A DNA stretch of 64,000 nucleotides from NCBI RefSeq assembly GCF_017592555.1, contig NZ_JAGFNS010000009.1:248001-312000 (forward strand), given 5' to 3'. A program made the position numbers and the translations under genes. Position 1 is the first letter of the stretch. Each line of letters opens with the position of its first letter. The stretch is from Actinoplanes flavus (GTDB lineage Bacteria > Actinomycetota > Actinomycetes > Mycobacteriales > Micromonosporaceae). Of the stretch, positions 8,586-17,518 are shown one piece after another. The notes beneath the pieces are model-generated. The model was not told the origin of the DNA. It worked only from the letters and a program-made list of their open reading frames with translations, and ran no database searches.

Positions 8586-9881
8586 CTAGTTGACGGTCTT
8601 GCCGGGGGCGTACGCGTTGGCCGCCGTGAGGGTGAGTGTCGACCAGCGCATCGCGTCGAGGGAGAGCCCGGCCAGGTCGCCGGTGCCCCACTCGCCGTTC
8701 TCGTACGCCTGCACCGTGCTCAGCACCTGGCCCAGCCGGCCGGCGCCGTGGGTGAGCGCGTCGGCCACCTCCGTGGACAGCGGCAACTGCTCGGCCATCG
8801 CGGCCGGGGTCGTCGCCATCACGCCGGCCATGCCGGTGACCAGCCCGGCCACGAAGGCGGCGCCCGGGTCGGCGCCGAAGCGCGGGGCCAGGCTCTCACA
8901 GAGGCGGGCCTGGGCCAGGGCGGTGAGCAGCTGTTCCTCGGGGGCCTCGCCGACGTCGTCGACCACCATGAGGGTGGCCCAGCGGCGGATCCGGGTGAGG
9001 CCGACCATCATGATCGCCTGGCGGACCGAGGAGATCCGGCTGACCACACCGGCGGCGACCGAGTTGCTGACCCGCAGCACGCGCAGCGCCAGCGCCGGGT
9101 CGCTCGCGATGATCGAGGTGATCTTGTCGAGCGGCACGTCCGGCGCCATGAGGGCGGCGACCAGCTCCAGCCGGCGCAGCCGGGACGGGGAGAGGCTGGG
9201 CGTGCTGAGCACCTGGGGGCGGCTCAGGGCGTACCCCTGGCGCAGCTCCATGCCGTAATGGTCGGCGATCGCCACCTGGGCCTCGGTCTCCAGCCGTTCG
9301 GCGACGATCTGGATCCGCGGATGCTCACGGCAGGCGGCCACGATCTCGTCGAGGCGGCTCAGGTCGCCGTCGAGAAGATCGAGTTTGACGTACGAGGCCA
9401 GGCCGAGCAGCCGCTCGTGGCCGGAGCCCCAGACGAAGTCGTCGAGGGCGATTCGGTAACCGGCCTCGGCGAGGGCCGTCAGCCCGGCGATCACCTCGTC
9501 GTCGACGTCGACCGTCTCCAGCACCTCGAGCACCACCTGGTCGGGGTCGAACGGCAACGGAAGCCGCCCGGTCACGAACTCGCGGGTGAGGTTGATGAAG
9601 CACGGCCGGTTGCCGACCACCTCGGCGATGCCGAACTCGGTGAACGCGTTCACCATGACGGCACTGGTGGCGTACGTATCCTGCCGTCCCGACTCGACGG
9701 CGTCCAGACGGCCGCGGAAGAGCAGCTCATAAGCCACCACCGCGCCGGCCGCGTCAAAGATCGGTTGACGGCCCACGTGTACCGCGTCCAACACCGGGAT
9801 TCCCACGCTGGAGTCATCGGCGTCCGGCGGCCGGACTTGATGAATCGCACCACGAAACAAAGTCGAAACGGTGACTTCCAC
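8586..9881 (-). CDS. EAL-HDOD domain signalling protein (YuxH-like)
   Basis: About 431 residues from GTG 9881; an alternative GTG at 9806 (VGIPVLD) would give 406, and neither has a clear ribosome-binding site. The N-terminal half is an EAL domain: VGRQPIFDAAGAVVAYELLFRG, FINLT, VLEVLETV, IALDDFVWGSG, YVKLDLL, IVAERLET and RQGYALSRP. The E, N, E, DD, K, E and Q positions that bind metal and cyclic di-GMP in active phosphodiesterases all seem present, although the EAL tripeptide itself reads ELL. The C-terminal half is an HDOD domain (PLDKITSIIASDPALALRVLRVSNS). A role in cyclic di-GMP signalling is plausible; binding without hydrolysis is equally possible. It is divergent from the acyl-CoA ligase. 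Confidence 0.88.
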   Translation of the reverse strand: MEVTVSTLFRGAIHQVRPPDADDSSVGIPVLDAVHVGRQPIFDAAGAVVAYELLFRGRLDAVESGRQDTYATSAVMVNAFTEFGIAEVVGNRPCFINLTREFVTGRLPLPFDPDQVVLEVLETVDVDDEVIAGLTALAEAGYRIALDDFVWGSGHERLLGLASYVKLDLLDGDLSRLDEIVAACREHPRIQIVAERLETEAQVAIADHYGMELRQGYALSRPQVLSTPSLSPSRLRRLELVAALMAPDVPLDKITSIIASDPALALRVLRVSNSVAAGVVSRISSVRQAIMMVGLTRIRRWATLMVVDDVGEAPEEQLLTALAQARLCESLAPRFGADPGAAFVAGLVTGMAGVMATTPAAMAEQLPLSTEVADALTHGAGRLGQVLSTVQAYENGEWGTGDLAGLSLDAMRWSTLTLTAANAYAPGKTVN

Positions 9882-9947
9882 GGGCGGGGGCGGGCGTGCT
9901 GGGATGAGGCGGCCGTCACAACTCACCGGTAAGAAGGGTTCCACCGC

Positions 9948-11501
9948 ATGCTCAACCTCTCCGTACTGCTGGAGGACAGCGCTCGCCACTACCCGGAGCG
10001 CACGGCTGTGGTGCTCGGCCCGCAGCGGCTGACCTACGCCCAGGTGGACGCCGCGGCGAACCAGGTGGCCACCATGCTGGTCGCGCGGGGCGTGCAGCCC
10101 GGCGACAAGGTGGCGCTGACCTGCCCCAACCTGCCGTACTTCCCGATCGTCTACTACGGCATCCTCAAGGCCGGCGCGGTCGTGGTGCCGCTGAACGTCC
10201 TGCTCAAGGGCCGGGAGATCGCCTACCACCTGCGCGACTCGGGCGCCAAGGCCTACTTCTGCTTCCAGGGCACCCCGGAGCTGCCGATGGGCGCCGAGGG
10301 CTTCGCCGGCTTCGGCGAGGCCGCGGACTGCGAGCAGTTCTTCCTGATCACCGCCGACCCGGCGGCCGCGTCGCCGATCGAGGGCGCGGAGACGATGGGC
10401 GCGGCGCTGGCCGGGCAGTCGCCGCTCTTCGAGACGGTGCTGCGCGACGAGACCGACGCCGCGGTGATCCTCTACACGAGCGGCACCACCGGCCAGGCCA
10501 AGGGCGCCGAGCTGTCCCACTCGAACCTGGTGCTCAACGCGCTGACCTGCAACCGGCTCTTCGGCACCCAGCCGGGCACCGACACCCACCTGCTGGTCCT
10601 GCCGCTGTTCCACTCGTTCGGCTCGACGGTCAACATGAACGCCGGCTTCGCCACCGCGTCGACGCTGGTGCTGCTGCCGCGCTTCGAGGCGACGGCCGCC
10701 GTCCAGCTGCTCCAGTCGGAGAACGTGACGTTCTTCGCCGGCGTCCCGACCATGTACTGGGGCCTGCTCAACGCCCTGGACCAGACCGAGGGCGTCGACG
10801 TCGAGCGGATCGCCCGCAACATGCGGGTCGCCGTCTCCGGTGGCTCCAGCCTCCCCGTCGAGATCATCAAGGCGGTCAAGGAGCGCTTCGGGGTGACCAT
10901 CCTCGAGGGGTACGGGCTGTCCGAGACCTCCCCGGTGGCCACCTTCAGCGACCCGGACAGCGATCCGCGCCCCGGCTCCATCGGCATCCCGATCTGGGGC
11001 GTCGAGGTGAAGCTGATCGACGGCGACGGGAACACCATCGAGAACCCGGACGAGATCGGCGAGATCGCGATCCGCGGGCACAACATCTTCCGGGGATACA
11101 TCGGCCGGCCGGAGGCGACCGCCGAGGTGATGCACAACGGCTGGTTCCGTACCGGGGACCTGGCCCGCCGCGACAAGGACGGCTTCTACTACATCGTCGA
11201 CCGGGCCAAGGACATGATCATCCGGGGTGGCTTCAACGTCTACCCGCGGGAGATCGAGGAGGTGCTGATCACCCACGAGGCGGTCTCGCTGGCCGCGGTG
11301 ATCGGGGTGCCGCACGAGAGCCACGGCGAGGAGGTCAAGGCGTTCGTGATCCTCAAGCCGGGGGCCACCGTCACCGAGGAGGAACTGGTCGCGTGGGGCA
11401 AGGAGCAGATGGCCTCCTACAAGTACCCGCGCGTCGTCAAGATCGTCGATGCGCTGCCCATGACGGCGACCGGCAAGCTGCTCAAACGTGAGCTCAGCTG
11501 A
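9948..11501 (+). CDS. Long-chain fatty acid--CoA ligase (AMP-forming)
   Basis: A 517-residue member of the acyl-adenylate-forming family. The P-loop-like LYTSGTTGQAKGAELSH is near residue 175, the acyl-binding and adenylate motif GYGLSETSP near 322, TGDLARRDKDGFYYIVDRAKDMI near 404, and the C-terminal catalytic Lys region MTATGKLLKREL closes the protein. It activates a carboxylic acid to the acyl-CoA with ATP; the aliphatic chain length is a family-level guess. The start follows AAGAAGG and begins MLNLSVLLEDSA. It is transcribed alone and is followed by a strong hairpin terminator. Confidence 0.93.
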   Translation: MLNLSVLLEDSARHYPERTAVVLGPQRLTYAQVDAAANQVATMLVARGVQPGDKVALTCPNLPYFPIVYYGILKAGAVVVPLNVLLKGREIAYHLRDSGAKAYFCFQGTPELPMGAEGFAGFGEAADCEQFFLITADPAAASPIEGAETMGAALAGQSPLFETVLRDETDAAVILYTSGTTGQAKGAELSHSNLVLNALTCNRLFGTQPGTDTHLLVLPLFHSFGSTVNMNAGFATASTLVLLPRFEATAAVQLLQSENVTFFAGVPTMYWGLLNALDQTEGVDVERIARNMRVAVSGGSSLPVEIIKAVKERFGVTILEGYGLSETSPVATFSDPDSDPRPGSIGIPIWGVEVKLIDGDGNTIENPDEIGEIAIRGHNIFRGYIGRPEATAEVMHNGWFRTGDLARRDKDGFYYIVDRAKDMIIRGGFNVYPREIEEVLITHEAVSLAAVIGVPHESHGEEVKAFVILKPGATVTEEELVAWGKEQMASYKYPRVVKIVDALPMTATGKLLKRELS

Positions 11502-11518
11502 ACGTGACGGTCGAGCAG

Positions 11519-11545
11519 GGCGCCCGGCGGCTCCCGCCGGGCGCC
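11519..11545 (+). terminator. Hairpin terminator after the acyl-CoA ligase
   Basis: A perfect 12-bp GC stem (left arm 11519-11530, right arm 11534-11545) with a CTC loop begins 18 bp after the stop codon. There is no U tract, as is usual for actinomycete terminators. Confidence 0.75.
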
Positions 11546-11636
11546 GTGCTGTCCCGGGCCGCGTCCGGGCACGCCTCACGGTTGCGCCCATGACGCACAG
11601 TGGACCTGCGGTTCCAACTGGGGAGAGGCTCGAAGC

Positions 11637-12914
11637 GTGACGATGGTTCAGGCGCCACCACGGGCCGCGCTGCAGCACCTCACCGGGTTGCGGCACACCT
11701 CGCCCGGCCGGCTCCAGCTGCTGCTCGTCACCCTGCTCGTGCTCACCGCGCTGACCGGCCTGGTCGCCGGCGTGGCCGCGAGCGCCGCCGCCACCGGCAC
11801 CGCCGACCTGCGTGACCGGGCCCAGCCGCTGATGAGCGAGGCACAGACCGTCTACTCCTCGCTGGCCGACGCCGACACCACCGCGGCCCGCGCCTTCATC
11901 ACCGGCGGTCTGGAGCCGGCCGGGCTCACCCGCCGTTACGAGGGCGACCTGGAGCAGGCCGCCGCCGCGCTCACCTCGGCCGCCCGCCGCGTCCCCGCCG
12001 GCAGCCGGGCCGGTGAGGCGATCGAGCGGATCGCCACCGGGCTCACCCGTTACACCGCGCTGGTCGCCTCGGCCCGCACGCTGAACCGGCAGGGCAAGCC
12101 GGTCGGCGCCGCGTACCTGTCCACCGCCTCCCAGCTGAACCGGGAGACCCTGCAACCGCAGGCGCAGGCGCTCTTCCAGGAGGCGCGCCGCGCGGCCGAC
12201 CGGGGGTACGCGGACGCCGGCGCCTCCTGGTGGCTCATGCTGCTGGTGGTGCTGTTCGTCGGGCTCGCGGTGGCGCTCGTGTGGACGCAGATCTACCTGA
12301 GCCGCAGCACGAACCGGGTGTTCAACGTGCCCCTGCTGGCGGCTTCCGGGGTCGCCGTGCTCCTGATGATCGGCTGCGTCGTGGTCTTCGGCCACCAGCG
12401 CGGCCAGCTGGCCGCCGCCGACCGGGACGGGTCGGCGCCGCTGGAGGTCCTCGCCGAGAAGCGGATCCTGGTGCTGCGGGAACGGGCCGACGAGGCGCTC
12501 ACCCTCGCGGCGCGGGCCGGGCACGGGCCGCTCGAGGAGGAGTTCCGCCAGCTGAGCGAGCGGGTCACCTTCGACGACCCGCAGCTGGACGACATGCCGG
12601 CGCTGATGGGCGAGGCCGCCGATCTGCACGGCCGGTTCCTGACGGCGCACCGGCAGGTCCGCTCGCTGGACGACGGCGGCGACTACGAGGGCGCCGTGCG
12701 ACTCGCCGCCTCGGACGGCATGGCGCAGACCTTCGACCAGCTCACCGACATCCTCGACACGGCCATGGACGACCGGCGGGCCGCCTTCGCCTCCCGCAGC
12801 GAGGCCGCGGGATCCGGGTTGGGCGCGCTCGTCGTGCTGGGCCCACTGCTCGCGCTGGTGATCGGCGTACTGGCCACGATCGGCCTGCGGGCCCGGCTGG
12901 AGGAGTACCGCTGA
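11637..12914 (+). CDS. glnX: GlnX-like four-helix membrane sensor, first gene of the pknG operon
   Basis: A 425-residue membrane protein starting at GTG after GGGGAGAGG. It has four membrane segments (about residues 27-50, 196-217, 234-256 and 395-418) that bracket two extracytoplasmic, mostly helical domains (about 55-190 and 260-390), the layout of GlnX, the tandem-sensor protein encoded with glnH and pknG in mycobacteria. In that system GlnX is thought to relay the amino-acid-bound state of the lipoprotein GlnH across the membrane to PknG. The same three genes occur here in the same order, which is the main support. The stop overlaps the glnH start by one base (TGATG). Confidence 0.82.
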   Translation: MTMVQAPPRAALQHLTGLRHTSPGRLQLLLVTLLVLTALTGLVAGVAASAAATGTADLRDRAQPLMSEAQTVYSSLADADTTAARAFITGGLEPAGLTRRYEGDLEQAAAALTSAARRVPAGSRAGEAIERIATGLTRYTALVASARTLNRQGKPVGAAYLSTASQLNRETLQPQAQALFQEARRAADRGYADAGASWWLMLLVVLFVGLAVALVWTQIYLSRSTNRVFNVPLLAASGVAVLLMIGCVVVFGHQRGQLAAADRDGSAPLEVLAEKRILVLRERADEALTLAARAGHGPLEEEFRQLSERVTFDDPQLDDMPALMGEAADLHGRFLTAHRQVRSLDDGGDYEGAVRLAASDGMAQTFDQLTDILDTAMDDRRAAFASRSEAAGSGLGALVVLGPLLALVIGVLATIGLRARLEEYR

Positions 12915-13840
12915 TGCGCGCTCTCGCTGTCGTCGCCGTCCTCACGCTGCTCGCCGCCGGCTGCACCCCCGCTCCCCCGCCGCCGACGGCCGCGCCCGGC
13001 CCGTCGCCCACACCGTCCGCCACCGGCTCGGCGACGGCGGCGCCGGAGTGCGAGCCGCGGAAGAGCTGGCGCCCCACCCGGGGCCTGGAGATCCCGGCCG
13101 GCAGCCGGATGGCGGAGATCCGCGCACGCGGCCACCTGATCCTGGGCACCAGCCAGGACACCCTGCTGTTCAGCTCGCGCGACCCGTTCACCGGCGCCAT
13201 CGAGGGCTTCGACGTCGACATGGCGCGGGAGATCTCCCGGGCCATCTTCGGCAGCCCCGACAAGGTGCGGATCCTGGTGATCCCCCGCTCCCGGCGGGTG
13301 GACGCGGTCGCCACCGGCCAGGTCGACATGGCCATCAACACCATGACCACCAACTGCGCCCGCTGGCAGCGGGTCGACTTCTCCACCGTCTACTACGAGG
13401 CCGGGCAGAAGGTGCTGGTCGGCAGGGACTCGACGGTGACCCGGATCCAGGACCTCGGCGGCCGCCCGGTGTGCGCGGCCAGCGGCTCCACCTCCCTGGA
13501 GAACCTCGCGAAGATCGACCCGAAACCCGAGGCGGTGGCCCGCCGCGACTTCGGCGAGTGCCTCGTGGCGTTCCAGCAGAACGAGGTGGAGGCCATCTCC
13601 ACCGACGACACCATCCTGGCCGGCCTGGCCGCCCAGGACCCGTACGCCAAGGTGGTCGGCGAGCCCTTCACCCAGGAGCCGTACGCGATCGCGATCAGCC
13701 GGACCCACCGGGACCTGACCGAGTTCGTCAACGCGGTCCTGGAGCGGATGCGTGCCGACGGCACCTGGACGGCCCTGTACGACAAATGGCTGCACGCCAG
13801 CGGCCCGGCGCCGAAGCCACCCGTGGCGGAGTACAAATGA
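12914..13840 (+). CDS. glnH: GlnH-like amino-acid-binding lipoprotein
   Basis: A 308-residue type 3 solute-binding protein. The signal peptide ends in a lipobox LAAGC (Cys17), followed by a Pro/Ala/Thr-rich linker to about residue 45. The binding fold shows GHLILGTSQDT, IEGFDVDMAREISRAIFG, VDAVATGQVDMAINTMTTNCARW, VDFSTVYYEAGQKVLVG and ALYDKWL, typical of polar amino-acid binders; mycobacterial GlnH binds aspartate, glutamate and asparagine. No importer permease or ATPase lies nearby, which fits a sensor rather than an uptake role. The stop codon TGA is contained in the ATGA that starts the first 77-bp repeat. Confidence 0.9.
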   Translation: MRALAVVAVLTLLAAGCTPAPPPPTAAPGPSPTPSATGSATAAPECEPRKSWRPTRGLEIPAGSRMAEIRARGHLILGTSQDTLLFSSRDPFTGAIEGFDVDMAREISRAIFGSPDKVRILVIPRSRRVDAVATGQVDMAINTMTTNCARWQRVDFSTVYYEAGQKVLVGRDSTVTRIQDLGGRPVCAASGSTSLENLAKIDPKPEAVARRDFGECLVAFQQNEVEAISTDDTILAGLAAQDPYAKVVGEPFTQEPYAIAISRTHRDLTEFVNAVLERMRADGTWTALYDKWLHASGPAPKPPVAEYK

Positions 13841-13917
13841 GCGAGCTTGCGAGCGAATCATTCAGCTCAGTCTCGAACTCGTTGCGACGCCGGAGCGCAG
13901 CGGAGGTGGCGCAATGA
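13837..13917 (+). CDS. 26-residue mini-ORF in repeat copy 1 (possible coupling peptide)
   Basis: The peptide starts MSELASESFSSVSNSL and ends RRRSAAEVAQ. Its ATG overlaps the glnH stop, and its TGA overlaps the ATG of the second copy. The sequence is Ser-rich with an Arg cluster and has no known domain. Translation may serve only to carry ribosomes to the next gene; no functional peptide is implied. Confidence 0.35.
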   Translation: MSELASESFSSVSNSLRRRSAAEVAQ

Positions 13918-13990
13918 GCGAGCTTGCGAGCGAATCATTCAGCTCAGTCTCGAACTCGTTGCGACGCCGGAGCGCAGCGGAGGTGGCGCA
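13837..13990 (+). repeat. Two perfect 77-bp direct tandem repeats carrying start codon, mini-ORF and ribosome-binding site
   Basis: Copy 1 is 13837-13913 and copy 2 is 13914-13990, with no mismatch. Each unit begins with ATG, ends in a purine-rich Shine-Dalgarno-like GCGGAGGTGG, and is placed so that the next unit, or the next gene, starts with ATG immediately after it. Because 77 is not a multiple of three, each unit holds a 26-codon reading frame whose TGA overlaps the next ATG. The unit therefore works formally as a portable coupling cassette between glnH and the 13991 gene. I suspect it belongs to a dispersed Micromonosporaceae repeat, but only this pair is in the window. Confidence 0.95.
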
Positions 13991-13994
13991 ATGA
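13914..13994 (+). CDS. 26-residue mini-ORF in repeat copy 2 (possible coupling peptide)
   Basis: Encodes exactly the same peptide as the first copy. Its ATG overlaps the stop of copy 1 and its TGA overlaps the ATG of the 13991 gene, completing a three-step ATGA chain from glnH. Confidence 0.35.
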   Translation: MSELASESFSSVSNSLRRRSAAEVAQ

Positions 13995-15217
13995 ACGCCG
14001 GAAGCGTGTTCGCCGCCGACACCGAGCTGGAACGGCTGGAGAAGGCGGTGGCCGCCATCTCCGCCAACCTGGTCGAGCTGGACCAGAACCCGGACCGTCA
14101 GGAGCTCGGCCGGACCCGGCTGACCGGCCGCACCGCGGCCGCCTGGTCCGACGCCGGCGAGGCCCTGGCCCAGCTGTGGCAGGGTCACCGGCTGCTCGGC
14201 GACGTGATCACCCGGGCCCGGGCGCTGCGCGGGCACGGCGACCGCGCGCTGAAACGGATGAGCGACGCGGACCGGGCCGCCTACCAGCGCGAGGTGCTGG
14301 GTCACTCGATCACCCTGGCCACCGCCACGGTGCCGCTGGCCCAGCGCGGGCTGCTCGGCTCCGGGCAGGTCAGCACCACCTGCACGCCGGCCGAGTTGCT
14401 CGCCGGGATGGAGGCGGCGTTCACCACCGCGGTCGCCGTGGTGACCGCGGCCGGGGACGCCTGGCGCCGGGCCGTGCCGGCCGCGGCCGACGCCGCGGCC
14501 GCGCTGTCGAAGGTCCGCTCGCTCACCCGGCAGGCCGGCGCCGGCACGCTCGCGGCCGAGGCGGAGCGCCTGCTCGACGAGGCCGACCGGCTGCTCGGCG
14601 GCATCACCGGCACGCTGGCCTCGGACCCGCTGGGCGCGGACACCTCCGGCCTGGACCGGGTGCGCGCCCTGATCGCCCGGGCCGACGCCGAACGGACCTC
14701 GGCCACCGAGCTGCGGGAGTCGCTGACCCAGCGGCTGCGCGACGCCCGGGTGCTCGCCGCCGAGGTGGACGCGGCGTCCCGGGACGCCGCCGCGGCCCGC
14801 GACGCGGTGGCCGGGCGGTTCCCCGGGGACCGGGTCGCCGTGGTCCGCGGCGACAGCCCGCTCGCCGACCTGGTCGCGATCGAGGCGCTCGCCGCGGCCG
14901 GGCACTGGGCGCTGATCAGCCCCCGGCTGTCGGCCTGGACCAGACAGTCCCGGCAGCGGCTCGCCGACCTGCGGGATGCCCGGGCCCGCAACGCCGGCCT
15001 GCTGGCCGAGCGCAACGAGCTGCGCGGGCGGCTCGACGCGTACCGGGCGAAGGCGCTGAGCCGCGGGCTCGGCGAGGACCCCGGGCTCGGCCCGCTCGCC
15101 GAGACCGCCCGTGACGCCCTCTTCTCCGCGCCGTGTGACCTGACGGCGGCGCGGGCCGCCGTCGACGCGTACCAGGACGCGCTCTCCGCCACCATCGCCG
15201 CCAGGGAGGCCCGATGA
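13991..15217 (+). CDS. Ala-rich helical protein of the pknG operon, unknown function
   Basis: A 408-residue protein, starting at the ATG placed by the second 77-bp repeat with GGAGGTGG as ribosome-binding site. It is almost entirely predicted helical and Ala/Arg/Glu-rich, with coiled-coil-like stretches (TELERLEKAVAAI near the start; LRDARARNAGLLAERNELRGRL near residues 325-350). It has no membrane segment or signal peptide and contains no zinc-ribbon Cys clusters, unlike its neighbours. The last four bases overlap the pknG start. Its place between the sensor pair and the kinase suggests a cytoplasmic adaptor, but this is inference only. Confidence 0.8.
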   Translation: MNAGSVFAADTELERLEKAVAAISANLVELDQNPDRQELGRTRLTGRTAAAWSDAGEALAQLWQGHRLLGDVITRARALRGHGDRALKRMSDADRAAYQREVLGHSITLATATVPLAQRGLLGSGQVSTTCTPAELLAGMEAAFTTAVAVVTAAGDAWRRAVPAAADAAAALSKVRSLTRQAGAGTLAAEAERLLDEADRLLGGITGTLASDPLGADTSGLDRVRALIARADAERTSATELRESLTQRLRDARVLAAEVDAASRDAAAARDAVAGRFPGDRVAVVRGDSPLADLVAIEALAAAGHWALISPRLSAWTRQSRQRLADLRDARARNAGLLAERNELRGRLDAYRAKALSRGLGEDPGLGPLAETARDALFSAPCDLTAARAAVDAYQDALSATIAAREAR

Positions 15218-17508
15218 CCAGCTGCCGGCGGGACAACTGTCCCGGAACGATCGAGGACGGCTACTGCGACACCTGCGGGCTGGCGCCCGTCACCACACCC
15301 ACACCCACACCCACGCCCGCACCCGCTCCCGCCGTCGTGGCGGCGGGCGGCTGCAACCGGGACGGGTGCGACGGGACGATCGACGAGGGTTACTGCGACA
15401 CCTGCGGGCTGGCCCCGGTCACGGTGCCCGCACCCCGGACGGCGACCGCCGCGTCGGCCCGCGCGAGCAGCGCGCTGTCCTCCCGGACCCGGGGCAGCGG
15501 CCGGACCACCACCAGCTCCCGCACCGGTTCGGCCCGCCGCTTCGGTGGCGGGCTGGTCGCCATCGAGCCGATCCGCACCGCCGACCCGTCGACCGCCGTG
15601 ATGACCGTCGCCGAGGTGCCGGAGTCCAAACGGTTCTGCGCGAAGTGCGGCAACCCGGTGGGCCGGGCCCGGGGCGAGCGGGCCGCGCGCCCGTCCGGCT
15701 TCTGCCCGTCCTGCGGCGAGGCGTTCAACTTCACCCCCAAGCTGAGCAAGGGCGACCTGGTCGCCGGCCAGTACGAGGTGGTCGGCCCGCTGGCGCACGG
15801 CGGTCTGGGCTGGGTCTACCTGGCCGTCGACAAGAACGTGTCGGACCGGTGGGTGGTCCTCAAGGGCCTGCTCAACTCCGGCGACGAGGACGCGCTGGCC
15901 GCCGCCGTGGCGGAGCGGCGGTTCCTGGCCGAGGTCGAGCACCCGAACATCGTGAAGATCTACAACTTCGTCGAGTTCGACGGCTCCGGCTACATCGTGA
16001 TGGAGTTCGTCGGCGGCAAGTCGCTCAAGGACCTGCTCAAGCAGCGCCGGGGCGACGGGGCGGCGAACCCGCTGCCGGTGGATCAGGCGCTGGCCTACGT
16101 GCTGGAGATCATGCCGGCGTTCGGGTACCTGCACGACCGCGGCCTGATCTTCTGCGACTTCAAGCCGGACAACGTGATCCAGTCCGGCGACCAGATGCGG
16201 CTGATCGACCTCGGTGGCGTGGTGCACGTCGACGACGAGGAGGCGGCGATCTACGGCACCGTCGGCTACCAGGCGCCGGAGATGGCCACCGACGGGCCGT
16301 CCCCGCAGTCCGACCTCTACACCATCGGCCGCACGCTCGCCGTGCTGACCACCGACTTCCGCGGCTACCAGAGCACGTTCAAGGACAGCCTGCCGGACCG
16401 GGGCGAGTTCGAGGTGTACCGGCGGCACGAGTCGTTCTACCGGCTGCTGGTGCGGGCCACCCGTACCGACCCGGGCGAGCGGTTCGCCGACGCGGCCGAG
16501 ATGTCCGAGCAGATGCTGGGGGTGCTGCGGCAGGTCCTCGCCACCGACGGCACCCCGCGGCCGGCGGTGTCCCGCTACTTCACCGGGGAGCTGCGCACCG
16601 ACCTGCGCGACGAGCGGGCCCGCTGGCAGGACCTGCCCACCCCGCTGATCGACCTGAGCGACCCGGCCGCCGGTTTCCTCGCCTCGATCACCGCGGCCGA
16701 CCCGAAGACCGTGCTCGCCCAGCTGCGGACCGCCCCGGAGGACACCGTCGAGGTGCGGCTGCGGACCCTGCGGGAGCTGATCGGGCAGGGCGACACCGAG
16801 GCCGCCGAGATGGTCCGCGACTCGCTGGAGCCGGATTGGCGGGTCGACTGGTACGACGGGATCCTGGCGCTGTCCACCGGCGACACGGCCCGGGCCCGGC
16901 AGCGGTTCGACGCGGTCTGGTCGGCGCTGCCCGGGGAGCCGGCGCCGCAACTGGCCCTCGGGGTCACCGCTGAGCTGGCCGGCGACCCGGCCACCGCCTG
17001 CGGGTACTACGACGTGGTCAGCCGCACCGATCCGGCGTACACGGCGGCGGCCGCGGGGCTGGCCCGGTGCCGGCTGGCGAACGGCGACCGGGCCGGGGCG
17101 GTGGAGGCGTACGGGCGGGTCCCCGGCACCTCGTCGGCGTACCCCAGTTCGCAGATCGGCGCGATCCGGGCGCTGGTCCGCTCGCACCGGACCGCGGCGG
17201 TCGATGTGGACTCGCTGGCCACCGCGGCCGGTCTGATCTCCCGGCTCGAGGTGGAGGCGGCCCAGCTGGCGTCGCTGCGGGCCGAGTTGCTGGAGCAGGT
17301 GCTGCGCACCATGGACGGCGGGACCCGGCTCACCGGGACCGTGCTGACCACGGTGATCGGTGGGACCCCGGCGGAGCGGGATCCGGAACGGGACGTACGG
17401 TTCGCGCTGGAGTCGGCGTACCGGGAGATGGCCCGGGCCACGCACGGCGCGGAGAAGATCCGCCTGGTCGACCTGGCGAACGCGGTCCGGCCGCGTACGC
17501 GTACCTGA
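15214..17508 (+). CDS. pknG: PknG-like serine/threonine protein kinase with N-terminal zinc ribbons and C-terminal TPRs
   Basis: A 764-residue soluble kinase. Two near-identical Cys modules (each ending YCDTCGLAP) occupy residues 4-26 and about 46-71. A Pro/Thr-Ser/Arg-rich linker follows, then a rubredoxin-like C-x2-C pair (CAKCG, CPSCG) near 143-170, the kinase domain (about 185-450) and TPR-like helices to the end. The glycine loop reads AHGGLGWVYLA. The catalytic loop is FCDFKPDN, lacking the Arg of the usual HRD, and the metal motif is DLGG rather than DFG; PknG of mycobacteria shares this non-RD type. In mycobacteria it phosphorylates the 2-oxoglutarate dehydrogenase regulator GarA. The twin N-terminal ribbons appear additional to the mycobacterial protein. 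Confidence 0.92.
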   Translation: MTSCRRDNCPGTIEDGYCDTCGLAPVTTPTPTPTPAPAPAVVAAGGCNRDGCDGTIDEGYCDTCGLAPVTVPAPRTATAASARASSALSSRTRGSGRTTTSSRTGSARRFGGGLVAIEPIRTADPSTAVMTVAEVPESKRFCAKCGNPVGRARGERAARPSGFCPSCGEAFNFTPKLSKGDLVAGQYEVVGPLAHGGLGWVYLAVDKNVSDRWVVLKGLLNSGDEDALAAAVAERRFLAEVEHPNIVKIYNFVEFDGSGYIVMEFVGGKSLKDLLKQRRGDGAANPLPVDQALAYVLEIMPAFGYLHDRGLIFCDFKPDNVIQSGDQMRLIDLGGVVHVDDEEAAIYGTVGYQAPEMATDGPSPQSDLYTIGRTLAVLTTDFRGYQSTFKDSLPDRGEFEVYRRHESFYRLLVRATRTDPGERFADAAEMSEQMLGVLRQVLATDGTPRPAVSRYFTGELRTDLRDERARWQDLPTPLIDLSDPAAGFLASITAADPKTVLAQLRTAPEDTVEVRLRTLRELIGQGDTEAAEMVRDSLEPDWRVDWYDGILALSTGDTARARQRFDAVWSALPGEPAPQLALGVTAELAGDPATACGYYDVVSRTDPAYTAAAAGLARCRLANGDRAGAVEAYGRVPGTSSAYPSSQIGAIRALVRSHRTAAVDVDSLATAAGLISRLEVEAAQLASLRAELLEQVLRTMDGGTRLTGTVLTTVIGGTPAERDPERDVRFALESAYREMARATHGAEKIRLVDLANAVRPRTRT

Positions 17509-17518
17509 AAGGGCGGAA

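Noticed and set aside
9882..12650. Minus-strand upstream extension of the EAL-HDOD gene to give one giant protein
   Set aside because: Only the part from about 9881 down matches EAL-HDOD; the extension lies antisense to the acyl-CoA ligase and glnX and is low-complexity Arg/Gly/Val/His-rich.
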